From: Candidatus Heimdallarchaeota archaeon
GTDB lineage: Archaea > Asgardarchaeota > Heimdallarchaeia > Heimdallarchaeales > Kariarchaeaceae
NCBI GenBank assembly: GCA_015522385.1
Contig: WAMJ01000148.1
Span: 1-23,095 of the forward strand
Direction: 5' to 3'
DNA length: 23,095 nucleotides
Positions 6,882 to 14,519 of this stretch are shown here, one piece after another. How positions within the stretch are numbered: the stretch's first letter is position 1; each line of letters begins with the position of its first letter. The notes under the pieces are model-generated. The model was not told the origin of the DNA, ran no database searches, and saw only the letters and a program-made list of their open reading frames with translations. A program made the translations under genes and the position numbers.

Positions 6882-8168
6882 ATGCAGACCTTCCACGTGG
6901 GATCAAGAAAGGAACTGAGGAAGCCAAAAGGGTATCTTTTTACGCCATCCAGGCTACTGTGGAGCCATTTACTATTCTGGATCGGTGGAGGGCTGATCAC
7001 CCTTTTCGAGAACTCGAAGAAGATTATGCTGTACTACAGCATCACTTGGTTGGTCTTCATTGGGATGGTCTTCATATTCTGGGTAACCCGATCGTTCTTC
7101 CGACCTACTACCTTACTGGAGAGAGGGAGCTATGACATGGCTCCTCCCGAGATGATCAGAGATGAGGTAGTGGTGATGATCCCTGCCTACAACGAGGAGG
7201 AGAGCATTGAGCAGTGCGTGAGGGAGGTCAGGAAATACGTAAACAGGGTCGTCGTCATCAATGACGGTTCAACTGATCGTACTGCAGAGCTCGCCGAGAG
7301 GGCTGGAGCAATAGTTATCCACAACTCGGAGAACAGGGGGCTCGCATTTACATTCAAAGCAGGAGCAGAGTACATCTCCCATCTCCCTGATGTCAAGGCT
7401 ATTGTGAACTTTGATGCAGACCTCCAGTACGACGCTGCCGATATCCCAGAACTGGTTTCACCGATATTCACCCGAAGGGTGGACCTTATGATGGGATCCA
7501 GACTCGCGGGTACGATTGAGGAGATGCCGAAGATCAAGTACTTCGGGAACAAGGTGTTCACCGTTCTCCTTGCCATCCTGACTGGTGTCAGAATCACCGA
7601 TGGACAGAGCGGTTTCAGAGCCTTCACCCCAGAGCTCATAAGCTCAATCAAGCTGAGACCAGGGTTCACCTACACGCAGCAGATGATCATTGAGACCGCC
7701 TACCGCGGCTTCAAGATCAAGGAGATACCCATACACTTCTCGGTGAGGAAACACGGGGAGAGCAGGTTGATGCGAGGGGCTCTCGACTTCGCAATACGGG
7801 CGAACAAGCTCCTAGGACGGATAGTCTTCGTTGAGTACTTCCCGCTGCAGGTCTTCGGGCTTGGCGCTATGATACTTACCGTCAGCTTCATGGGTCTCGT
7901 CTCAAGCGTAGTTTTAGCAGGAGCACTTTCATTCATTGATCCCCTGTACTGGGCATCGCTTCTCGGATCTTTCTCCATATCTACCATAGGTTATGTCAAG
8001 ATTCACGGAAAGTTACCCGGCCTGAAGTTCGACTACAACTCCATAGAATACGCCATCCAGAAGGTTGAATCCTCGTACTTCGAGCATGTCGACGGGCGCA
8101 CCATCAGGGAGGTCATGGAACTGTCAGCTCAGAAGATGCGGGTCATGAATGAAGGACGATTCATCTAG
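6882..8168 (+). CDS. DPM1-like family 2 glycosyltransferase with membrane segments
   Basis: This 428-aa protein starts at ATG 6882. Two hydrophobic segments (about 24-42 and 48-69) precede a GT-A domain: VVVMIPAYNEEESI, VVVINDGSTDRT (Asp of nucleotide binding near 128), NFDADLQYD with the metal-binding DAD near 178-180, GSRL, and DGQSGFRAF near 240-248. This set is typical of dolichyl/polyprenyl-phosphate mannosyl- or glucosyltransferases, which move sugar from a nucleotide donor onto polyprenyl phosphate on the cytosolic face. Two further hydrophobic segments lie at about 317-370, as in longer archaeal and bacterial members; the N-terminal pair is less usual. The divergent GT-C gene could use its product. 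The sugar is not predictable. Confidence 0.88.
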   Translation: MQTFHVGSRKELRKPKGYLFTPSRLLWSHLLFWIGGGLITLFENSKKIMLYYSITWLVFIGMVFIFWVTRSFFRPTTLLERGSYDMAPPEMIRDEVVVMIPAYNEEESIEQCVREVRKYVNRVVVINDGSTDRTAELAERAGAIVIHNSENRGLAFTFKAGAEYISHLPDVKAIVNFDADLQYDAADIPELVSPIFTRRVDLMMGSRLAGTIEEMPKIKYFGNKVFTVLLAILTGVRITDGQSGFRAFTPELISSIKLRPGFTYTQQMIIETAYRGFKIKEIPIHFSVRKHGESRLMRGALDFAIRANKLLGRIVFVEYFPLQVFGLGAMILTVSFMGLVSSVVLAGALSFIDPLYWASLLGSFSISTIGYVKIHGKLPGLKFDYNSIEYAIQKVESSYFEHVDGRTIREVMELSAQKMRVMNEGRFI

Positions 8169-8209
8169 CGCATTGCTTACATCCTGAACTCACTACCTAT
8201 AACCAAAAT

Positions 8210-9400
8210 TCAGTGGAGGTCGTGTTGTCCTATATTCCGAGCCTTACTACTGATAAGAGTCCTGTACCTCTCAACTAGCACCGAGACTGTCTCCTCGGGA
8301 TTGAAGTTAGACATCGCTCTCTCCCGGTCGTGCCTCACAGAGTTTAACCTCTGATCCCGATCCACAATGAAGGTTTTCAACAGCTCGACAAGTCTTGGAA
8401 GATCGTTTGGTGGGAAGAGTCTCTTTTCGTCTTCCACAATGGTTGGGGTTCCTCCGACATCTGAGGCGATGACGAGATTACCAGCAAGCATGCTCTCCAC
8501 AAGGAAGGAGGATATACCCTCTGAGTAAGATGGGAGGACGGATATGTGACTGTCGGAGATAATCCTTAGAGAGTTCTCCCTGTCTTGGAATCCGTGGAAG
8601 AATACAGGGATGGATGAGGTTTTGGCCAGTTCTTCAAGTTCCTCTCTCGATTGTCCGTCACCGACAATATCCAGCCTGACACCTTGGAGATCGCCCAATT
8701 CCGCCACAGCTTGGATCAATGTAGAGATGTTCTTCAGTGGGTACAGTGACGCCACCGTCAGGATTCTAACCTCTTCATTCTCGTGCTTCTCAATTGGAAT
8801 ACTCACCAGATCGTCGTACTGCTTTTTCGATATTGGAACGGGCATAATGGTCTCGGCAATAGCTGCACCCAATTTTAGAGACCGCTCCCTGATGACTTCT
8901 CCTATGGCGAATTGGTAGTTAACTCTCTTGAGGATACGTCTTATTACAGGTCGCCAGAACAACTTCTCAGGCATGAGCATGACGTCAGATCCATACGAGG
9001 TGTTGACGAATATATCTGGTCTGATCATGTAGCTGACTAGTCCCGAGGGGATCAACCAGTGGGAGTGTACAAGTTCTATACCAAATTCCCTCTTCAGGTC
9101 CAGAGCCTTCTTTCTAAAACTAAGGAGGAACCTCAGCATCCTCACTTTACCCTTAATTCCAGGGAAGATGCGAGAGAGTAATGGGTCTTTGTCCGGGTAG
9201 ACATGTGGGTCGAAGAAGTGCACGTGAACTCCTTCGTCAATAAATCCAGAGAGGTCTGCATTTTTCTCGTACATAGGAGCGAGGACGTGGACCTCCACAT
9301 CGCCGTACTTCGCCATCTCCACCATCTGATTCCGGATGAAACTTCCCTTATAGGGAAACTTTTCTGTCGGGTACTGATTTGTTAGGTGGAGGATTTTCAC
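8210..9400 (-). CDS. Family 4 (GT-B) glycosyltransferase
   Basis: This 396-aa protein starts at GTG 9400, 26 nt after a TATA element, with sequence MKILHLTNQYP typical of GT4 enzymes. The N-terminal acceptor domain contains KGSFIRNQ and VHSHWLIPSG. The C-terminal donor domain contains SLYPLKN (Lys 223), IVGDG, and the signature PSYSEGISSFLVES with the E-x7-E pair at 294 and 302, followed by SDVGG. Such enzymes are retaining, metal-independent and use NDP-sugars to extend lipid-linked or surface glycans in the cytosol. There are no membrane segments. It is divergent from the polyprenyl diphosphate synthase and convergent with the GT2 gene, separated by only 41 nt. Confidence 0.9.
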   Translation of the reverse strand: MKILHLTNQYPTEKFPYKGSFIRNQMVEMAKYGDVEVHVLAPMYEKNADLSGFIDEGVHVHFFDPHVYPDKDPLLSRIFPGIKGKVRMLRFLLSFRKKALDLKREFGIELVHSHWLIPSGLVSYMIRPDIFVNTSYGSDVMLMPEKLFWRPVIRRILKRVNYQFAIGEVIRERSLKLGAAIAETIMPVPISKKQYDDLVSIPIEKHENEEVRILTVASLYPLKNISTLIQAVAELGDLQGVRLDIVGDGQSREELEELAKTSSIPVFFHGFQDRENSLRIISDSHISVLPSYSEGISSFLVESMLAGNLVIASDVGGTPTIVEDEKRLFPPNDLPRLVELLKTFIVDRDQRLNSVRHDRERAMSNFNPEETVSVLVERYRTLISSKARNIGQHDLH

Positions 9401-9421
9401 ATCCGAATGTCGAGGGTCTGT

Positions 9422-9430
9422 TCTATAATC
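9422..9430. promoter_or_regulatory. TATA element usable in both directions
   Basis: The plus strand reads TCTATAATC and the minus strand GATTATAGA. For the GT4 gene the centre is 26 nt before GTG 9400. For the plus-strand polyprenyl synthase it predicts a start near 9452, about 40 nt before GTG 9493. A second plus-strand candidate, ACTATAGC, lies at 9452-9459. Confidence 0.45.
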
Positions 9431-9492
9431 CTTATGAATCCTTCCCGACTAACTATAGCAAACTTGTTATTCACAACCTTCTACAGCATATT

Positions 9493-10500
9493 GTGTCTGA
9501 CATTAAGGAAGATATCAAACAGAGGGCAGAGAGAGCCAGAAAGTTCTTCTTCGACAAGAGTGAGGAGCTCATCTTCCCGAAGAGCCCGCTAAGGGACGCG
9601 GCACTCCATTACCCAAGGGGTGGAGGCAAGGGTTTCAGACCTGCAATGGTCATGCTTTCATGTGGAGCAGTGGGTGGAAATGAGGACGACGCCATACCAG
9701 TGGCAGCAGCAGTTGAGGCCCTACATGTCTCTAGCCTCCTACACGACGACTGGATGGATAACGACGAGACACGCAGGGGTCAGGTCGCTGCGTGGAAGCA
9801 GTGGGACCCCACAACTGCGATTTTAGCAGGAGATGTCCTCCTCGGATTCTCCTTTAAGATCCTTGATCACCTGATGAATACATCCTTGGAGGTGAAGTTC
9901 GAGGTGGCCAATCAACTGGCTCTTAAGTACGTTGAGCTCTGTCACGGTCAGGCACTGGACATCGGTTTTACAACTAAGGATCCCCTATCCATCACCAATG
10001 AAGAGGTCACGCGAATGCAGTACCTCAAGACTGGTGTACTTTTCGAGTTCTGCTGTGTTGCAGGAAGTATGATCGGGTTGAACACTACGAGACACGAATA
10101 CATAGATACTCTGCGCGAGTACGCCAGACTTTCGGGAACTGCCTTCCAGATCCAAGACGATATTCTTGGTCTTGTGGGCGATCAGGAGAAGCTAGGAAAG
10201 CCCGTTGGCAGTGACATCAGAGAGGGAAAGAGAACGACGATTGCGATCAAAGCAATAAATTCAGCTAACGAGGAGCAGAAACAGGAGATCATGAAGGGAT
10301 TCGGTAATCCCAACGCCAGCGAGGAGGATTACAGGAGGACACTGGAGATCTTCGAGGAGCTTGGAGCGATTGAGGAGGCGCGAAATTCTGCTATGAACAT
10401 GGCAAACGAGGCTCTACAGCTTCTGGACAAGCTACCCGACACCCCCCAGAAGAAGGTTCTTGTCAATTTCGCTCGCTATATGATTGACCGTGAGATGTAG
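9493..10500 (+). CDS. Polyprenyl (geranylgeranyl-type) diphosphate synthase
   Basis: This trans-prenyltransferase has GGGKGFRP (43-50), the first Asp-rich motif DDWMD (85-89), KTG near 179, and the second motif QIQDDILGLVGD (DDILG at 222-226, with Gly in place of the last Asp, as in many archaeal members). It condenses IPP onto allylic diphosphates; products serve archaeal lipid or polyprenyl-carrier synthesis. The frame is open further upstream, but any start there would overlap the divergent GT4 gene or precede the TATA; GTG 9493 gives 335 aa, close to family length, and is the only usable start codon in that stretch. The last 25 nt overlap the convergent epimerase gene. Position among glycosyltransferases suggests a carrier-lipid role, but chain length cannot be told. 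Confidence 0.88.
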   Translation: MSDIKEDIKQRAERARKFFFDKSEELIFPKSPLRDAALHYPRGGGKGFRPAMVMLSCGAVGGNEDDAIPVAAAVEALHVSSLLHDDWMDNDETRRGQVAAWKQWDPTTAILAGDVLLGFSFKILDHLMNTSLEVKFEVANQLALKYVELCHGQALDIGFTTKDPLSITNEEVTRMQYLKTGVLFEFCCVAGSMIGLNTTRHEYIDTLREYARLSGTAFQIQDDILGLVGDQEKLGKPVGSDIREGKRTTIAIKAINSANEEQKQEIMKGFGNPNASEEDYRRTLEIFEELGAIEEARNSAMNMANEALQLLDKLPDTPQKKVLVNFARYMIDREM

Positions 10501-11417
10501 TCAAGCCATTCCAGATAAGTGTCTAGACCCTGCTCAAAGCTGAATTTCGGTTCCCAACCAAGAACTCTCTTTGCTTTTGAATTATCAGCGTAGGATCGGT
10601 ATACATCTCCGATCTTCGGATCACGGAACTCAATCTTGGAAGAAGAGCCTACTTTTTCTATAATCATTCTTGCCAGATTGTCTATTCGCGTCTCAACTCC
10701 CGTTGAGATATTTATCGCAGAACCAAATTCCGATGCCCCTTGGGCAGCATGTTCAAAAGCACGTACAGCATCATTTACGAAGACGAAGTCACGGGTGTGG
10801 CTACCATCCCCATTGATGTACAGCGTATCACCTCTCTGCGCTCTGTCAAGGAAGATAGAGATGACTCCCGAATACGGGTTATGCGGGTCCTGTCTTGGAC
10901 CGAACACATTGAACAAGCGGAGTGAGTAGCACTTCATCCCGTACGATCGAGCGTAAATATCAACAAGTTGTTCTCCTGCTCTCTTTGATGCGGCATATGG
11001 AGATAGAATCTCGATAGACATGGTCTCTCGCTTTGGAAGTTCAGGGTTATTACCGTAGAGTGCGGCAGTTGATGTGAAGACGAAACTTTCTATGTCGTTC
11101 ACTCTGGAGAACTCCAGCATCTTGGCAGTTCCAGCACCGTTGATCTCGATACACTCATCAGGTTTGAGGAAGCTCTCTTGGGTCGACGCCATGGCTGCAA
11201 GGTGAAAGACGACATCGATATCACGCCCCTCGATCTCGTTGATCTTGGCGATAGGTATATTGTGAAACTCTGCACTGGGATTTACATTCTCCCTCTTGCC
11301 GGTTCGTAGTGAGTCGACGACAATCACCTCATTATCATCCACCAAGTGGTCTACGAGATTGGACCCTATGAATCCAGCACCGCCTGTCACCAATATACTC
11401 TTTCCAGAGAGCACCAT
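10476..11417 (-). CDS. NAD-dependent nucleotide-sugar epimerase/dehydratase (GalE-like SDR)
   Basis: This 313-aa extended short-chain dehydrogenase has the Rossmann motif TGGAGFIG (11-18), FHLAA (71-75), a catalytic STA stretch near 116-118 and YAASK (Tyr 141, Lys 145), then LRLFNVFGPRQDP, which is typical of UDP-glucose/UDP-galactose 4-epimerases and relatives. It interconverts UDP-hexoses or related nucleotide sugars in the cytosol, supplying the glycosyltransferases around it. The start is ATG with a TATA 26 nt upstream. Its 3' end overlaps the 3' end of the polyprenyl synthase gene by 25 nt. Substrate choice (Glc/Gal, GlcNAc, GlcA) cannot be settled here. Confidence 0.88.
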   Translation of the reverse strand: MVLSGKSILVTGGAGFIGSNLVDHLVDDNEVIVVDSLRTGKRENVNPSAEFHNIPIAKINEIEGRDIDVVFHLAAMASTQESFLKPDECIEINGAGTAKMLEFSRVNDIESFVFTSTAALYGNNPELPKRETMSIEILSPYAASKRAGEQLVDIYARSYGMKCYSLRLFNVFGPRQDPHNPYSGVISIFLDRAQRGDTLYINGDGSHTRDFVFVNDAVRAFEHAAQGASEFGSAINISTGVETRIDNLARMIIEKVGSSSKIEFRDPKIGDVYRSYADNSKAKRVLGWEPKFSFEQGLDTYLEWLDYISRSII

Positions 11418-11438
11418 AGATATGGCCCATAGATGACG

Positions 11439-11446
11439 TATTAAAA
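11439..11446 (-). promoter_or_regulatory. TATA box for the epimerase gene
   Basis: The minus strand reads TTTTAATA, centred about 26 nt before ATG 11417, consistent with a leaderless transcript. Confidence 0.5.
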
Positions 11447-11464
11447 CTTCTTCAACAGTTTCCC

Positions 11465-11502
11465 GGTAATTAGTGTGTTACTGGATTACTGGGGAAATTA
11501 CC
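11465..11502. promoter_or_regulatory. Inverted repeat in the divergent gap
   Basis: GGTAATT (11465-11471) and AATTACC (11496-11502) form a 7-bp inverted repeat, 24 nt apart, between the two divergent TATA boxes of the epimerase and processive GT2 genes. It could be an operator shared by both, but a 7-bp match may be chance. Confidence 0.25.
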
Positions 11503-11540
11503 CTCTCTTATACATTGAATAATCGTTCATTTTCATTACC

Positions 11541-11550
11541 TTATTAAAAT
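11541..11550 (+). promoter_or_regulatory. TATA box for the processive GT2 gene
   Basis: TTATTAAAAT is centred about 27 nt before ATG 11573 and supports that start. Confidence 0.55.
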
Positions 11551-11572
11551 CCCGAGAATTCGAGCTTAATGT

Positions 11573-13303
11573 ATGGTAGAGGAAGAAACCAGAATACGGA
11601 TAGTCCGGCCCACATACCCACCGTATAAACCCACAGAGATCAAGGGAAACATGGCTCTGTACCGATTCTTCCTCCTTACGTTCATAACTCTTTTAGTGAT
11701 GTTCAACATATACCTCTGGTTCTCGTTCCTCGAGCTCCTACACCAAGGACTCTCAACCTCTGCATTCTTGTTGAATCTCTATATATTCGCAGTTGGCGGG
11801 TTCACGACAAACTTCGCCATCATGGTTCTGTGGAATTTCGGTAGAAGATTCCTACCCCTTCCCAAACCAATCGGTTACAGAGGGAGGTATTGGAAGAAGG
11901 ACTCAGAGGATCTCCCGTTTGCGAGCATCGTGATACCCACGTATAGGGAGTCACCCAAGATCCTCAGGAGGACGATCCTCGCCAGTTTGGATCTTAACTA
12001 TCCTGAGGATAAGCTGGAGGTGGTTGTTCTCGAGGACATGGCAGAGACCACGGTCATCAGGGAATTATGCAGTGCCCTTAATGTCAGGTACATCCACCGT
12101 GACCACCGACGAGGTTTTAAAGCTGGGGCCATCAACGATTGTCTTCCCAAGCTCAGGGGAGAGGTCGTGCTGTTCATCGACGCTGACCACCTCCTCGAGA
12201 GAAGTGTCATCCTGAACTCCATGAATTACTGGCAGGAAAATACGATAGCGGTTCAGATGAGGGTGGATTATGTCAACATGCACACCTTTCTCACGTACAC
12301 AGCGGCATTCCTGCAGATGCAGTTCTTCTCGTACTATCAATTGGCCAGAAGAGCGACTGGATCTGCTATCTTCGCAGGTGGAACTGCCTTGTTCGATAAG
12401 GAGTTACTCATCAAGAACGGGGGAATGAATGAGCTCACGATCGCAGACGATACAGATACGACTTACATATTGGTGGCGAGGGGATACAGAATAGAATACT
12501 TAGATATGATTGGTGGGTGGGGGCTCATCCCGTGGGATCCAGTCTCTCTTGTCCGACAGGTATGGAGGTGGTTATCCGGTACTACACGGAGTTTCAGGGC
12601 AAGGATAATCTACATACTCAAGGGGAAATCTCCCCTTTTTGCAAAAATCGATCACGCCACAAACTCTTTCTTTCCAGTTCTTGGTGTATTGGCATATTTC
12701 ATCTCATATTCATTCCTCGGACTCTATCTACTAAACGAACCATTTGTGAGTAGTACCGTTGGTGTCGGAGGAGTTCCATTGGCTTCTATTCTATATCCGG
12801 TGATAGGGATACTACCAATGCTCTCGGGATACGTAGTCCTTATCCTTGAGAACCCCGAGATACTGTACACGAAGAAACCATTCATCACAAAGATAGTGTA
12901 TCTTTCGGCCTTCTACATGTTCATTTACACGGTGCAACCCCTATTGATCATAGGTACTATCAAAGGTCTGCTTGGAACTTCGGTGGAGTTCAATCGAACA
13001 CCAAAGGACAGGATTCATAACGATCATAACAAGGGAGGAATACTCAGTCACAAGGACAGGTATGCATTGTACACAATAGTTCTCCTGATAATCAGTGTGG
13101 TACTTTTGTGGACGGTATACCCGTTCGACCTCTCGGATCCTCGTGTGATAGTGATACTCTTCTTGGCAATCAATTCCTTTGTCCCTTTCATCTTCGCAAT
13201 ATTCTGGTATTGGAGAATTGACAAATACCTCGAAAAGGTAGGTGATGTCTCAACAGATATGGTTTTACGGGAGGAACTTTATACTAAGCACAAGCACAAT
13301 TAA
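11573..13303 (+). CDS. Cellulose-synthase-like processive family 2 glycosyltransferase
   Basis: This 576-aa membrane protein has two N-terminal hydrophobic segments (about 31-55 and 62-88), a cytosolic GT-A domain, and several C-terminal segments (about 360-560). Catalytic marks of processive GT2 enzymes are present in order: IVIPTYRES (119-126), LEDMAE with Asp 155, HRRGFKAGAIND (178-189), DAD at 203-205, the base motif TIADDTDTT (289-297, Asp 293 aligned with the catalytic Asp of TED), and QVWRW (329-333, the Q-x-x-R-W box). This set is shared by cellulose, hyaluronan and chitin synthases, which make a chain and push it through the membrane. There is no PilZ domain, so c-di-GMP control is unlikely. 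The polymer made is unknown; it may also be a glucan synthase working on a lipid. Confidence 0.87.
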   Translation: MVEEETRIRIVRPTYPPYKPTEIKGNMALYRFFLLTFITLLVMFNIYLWFSFLELLHQGLSTSAFLLNLYIFAVGGFTTNFAIMVLWNFGRRFLPLPKPIGYRGRYWKKDSEDLPFASIVIPTYRESPKILRRTILASLDLNYPEDKLEVVVLEDMAETTVIRELCSALNVRYIHRDHRRGFKAGAINDCLPKLRGEVVLFIDADHLLERSVILNSMNYWQENTIAVQMRVDYVNMHTFLTYTAAFLQMQFFSYYQLARRATGSAIFAGGTALFDKELLIKNGGMNELTIADDTDTTYILVARGYRIEYLDMIGGWGLIPWDPVSLVRQVWRWLSGTTRSFRARIIYILKGKSPLFAKIDHATNSFFPVLGVLAYFISYSFLGLYLLNEPFVSSTVGVGGVPLASILYPVIGILPMLSGYVVLILENPEILYTKKPFITKIVYLSAFYMFIYTVQPLLIIGTIKGLLGTSVEFNRTPKDRIHNDHNKGGILSHKDRYALYTIVLLIISVVLLWTVYPFDLSDPRVIVILFLAINSFVPFIFAIFWYWRIDKYLEKVGDVSTDMVLREELYTKHKHN

Positions 13304-13313
13304 TTTATTCTTT

Positions 13314-13321
13314 GTAATATC
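13314..13321 (+). promoter_or_regulatory. TATA-like element for metK
   Basis: GTAATATC is centred 26 nt before ATG 13344. This favours that ATG over the TTG at 13335. Other AT-rich strings (13277-13287, 13301-13309) lie a little further upstream. Confidence 0.4.
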
Positions 13322-13343
13322 CAAGTAGTAAAGGTTGAAAATA

Positions 13344-14474
13344 ATGCCACGAAAGAAGATATTCACCTCGGAATCTGTAACGGAGGGACATCCAGACAAG
13401 ATAGCAGATCAAATCTCAGATGCAGTGCTAGATGAGATGTTGAAGCAGGATCCAAATTCTCGTGTAGCCTGTGAGACATTTGTGACAACCGGATTAGTGC
13501 TGATTGGAGGAGAGATTCACACTGACTCGTATGTTAATCTCCAGAAGGTTGTCAGAGATACGGTTAGGGATATTGGATACACCTACCCCGATATTGGGTT
13601 CTACTACAAGGATGTCTCGGTGATTAACGTCATCCATGAGCAGTCAGTAGATATTGCACAGGGGGTTGTAAGAACCTCTGATGAGGATCAAGGAGCTGGA
13701 GATCAGGGACTGATGTTCGGGTACGCAGTTGACCACAACGAGGAATTGATGCCTGTCCCCATAACTCTAGCTCACGAATTGACCAAGGGTATGGCGAAAC
13801 TGAGGAAGTCGGGGAAGCTCAGTTACCTACGTCCCGACGGAAAGTCCCAGGTAGCGATCAAGTACGTAGATGGTAAACCTACTACCGCTCGGAAGGTAGT
13901 GCTCGCGGCACAGCATGAAGAGGGATTAGCTCAGGAGAAGATAAAGGAAGATTTGATGGAGGAGCTAATCATACCCGTCCTTGGTGACTATTATGATATC
14001 GAGACCGAGATCATCGTAAATGGAACAGGGAAATTTGTCATTGGTGGCCCCCACGGAGACGCGGGTCTCACTGGTAGGAAGATCATCGTGGATACCTACG
14101 GGGGTGCAGGATATCACGGAGGAGGTGCATTCTCGGGCAAGGATCCGTCTAAGGTGGACCGGAGTGGTTCATACACGGCGAGGTACATCGCGAAGAACAT
14201 TGTTGCCAGTGGCTTAGCCTCTGAAGTCAACGTCCAAATAGCCTATTCAATCGGAGTAGCAGAGCCCTTCTCCTTTAATGTAGACACTCTTGGAACGGGC
14301 ACGATCCCCGACGAGGATATCGAGAAGAAGGTTCTGGACAACTTCGACCTCAGACCAGGGATGATGATCAAGGAGCTGAATCTCAAACGACCCATCTACA
14401 AACAGACTGCAACATATGGGCACTTTGGTCGGAAAGATCTTGATTTACCGTGGGAGAAGACTAATCTCTTTTAA
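13344..14474 (+). CDS. metK: S-adenosylmethionine synthetase, bacterial/eukaryotic type (MetK)
   Basis: This 376-aa enzyme makes S-adenosylmethionine from methionine and ATP in the cytosol. It belongs to the bacterial/eukaryotic family, not the divergent archaeal family. The N-terminus [13 protein letters not shown] carries the ATP/metal-binding GHPDK box; [17 protein letters not shown], near residues 110-126, is the conserved methionine/ATP loop; the P-loop-like [13 protein letters not shown] and DTYGG follow. The ending [16 protein letters not shown] is also family-typical. Length is full and no motif is broken. The start is ATG 13344 rather than the in-frame TTG nine bases earlier. It follows the processive GT2 by 40 nt with its own TATA-like element. 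A bacterial-type enzyme in an archaeal context suggests old gene transfer. Confidence 0.96.
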   Translation: MPRKKIFTSESVTEGHPDKIADQISDAVLDEMLKQDPNSRVACETFVTTGLVLIGGEIHTDSYVNLQKVVRDTVRDIGYTYPDIGFYYKDVSVINVIHEQSVDIAQGVVRTSDEDQGAGDQGLMFGYAVDHNEELMPVPITLAHELTKGMAKLRKSGKLSYLRPDGKSQVAIKYVDGKPTTARKVVLAAQHEEGLAQEKIKEDLMEELIIPVLGDYYDIETEIIVNGTGKFVIGGPHGDAGLTGRKIIVDTYGGAGYHGGGAFSGKDPSKVDRSGSYTARYIAKNIVASGLASEVNVQIAYSIGVAEPFSFNVDTLGTGTIPDEDIEKKVLDNFDLRPGMMIKELNLKRPIYKQTATYGHFGRKDLDLPWEKTNLF

Positions 14475-14487
14475 CCCAAAAACTACG

Positions 14488-14495
14488 CTTATAAC
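14488..14495 (+). promoter_or_regulatory. TATA box for the ABC exporter operon
   Basis: CTTATAAC is centred about 28 nt before ATG 14520, in the 45-nt gap after metK. It likely drives both ABC genes. Confidence 0.5.
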
Positions 14496-14519
14496 GCATA
14501 AAATACTATATGTTCCTAT

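Noticed and set aside
7187..7669. 160-codon minus-strand frame inside the GT2 gene
   Set aside because: It is antisense to the DPM1-like catalytic domain, which has every expected motif in the other frame.
9379..9492. Longer N-terminus for the polyprenyl diphosphate synthase
   Set aside because: The extra 38 residues would overlap the divergent GT4 coding start and precede the TATA; they resemble no part of the family.
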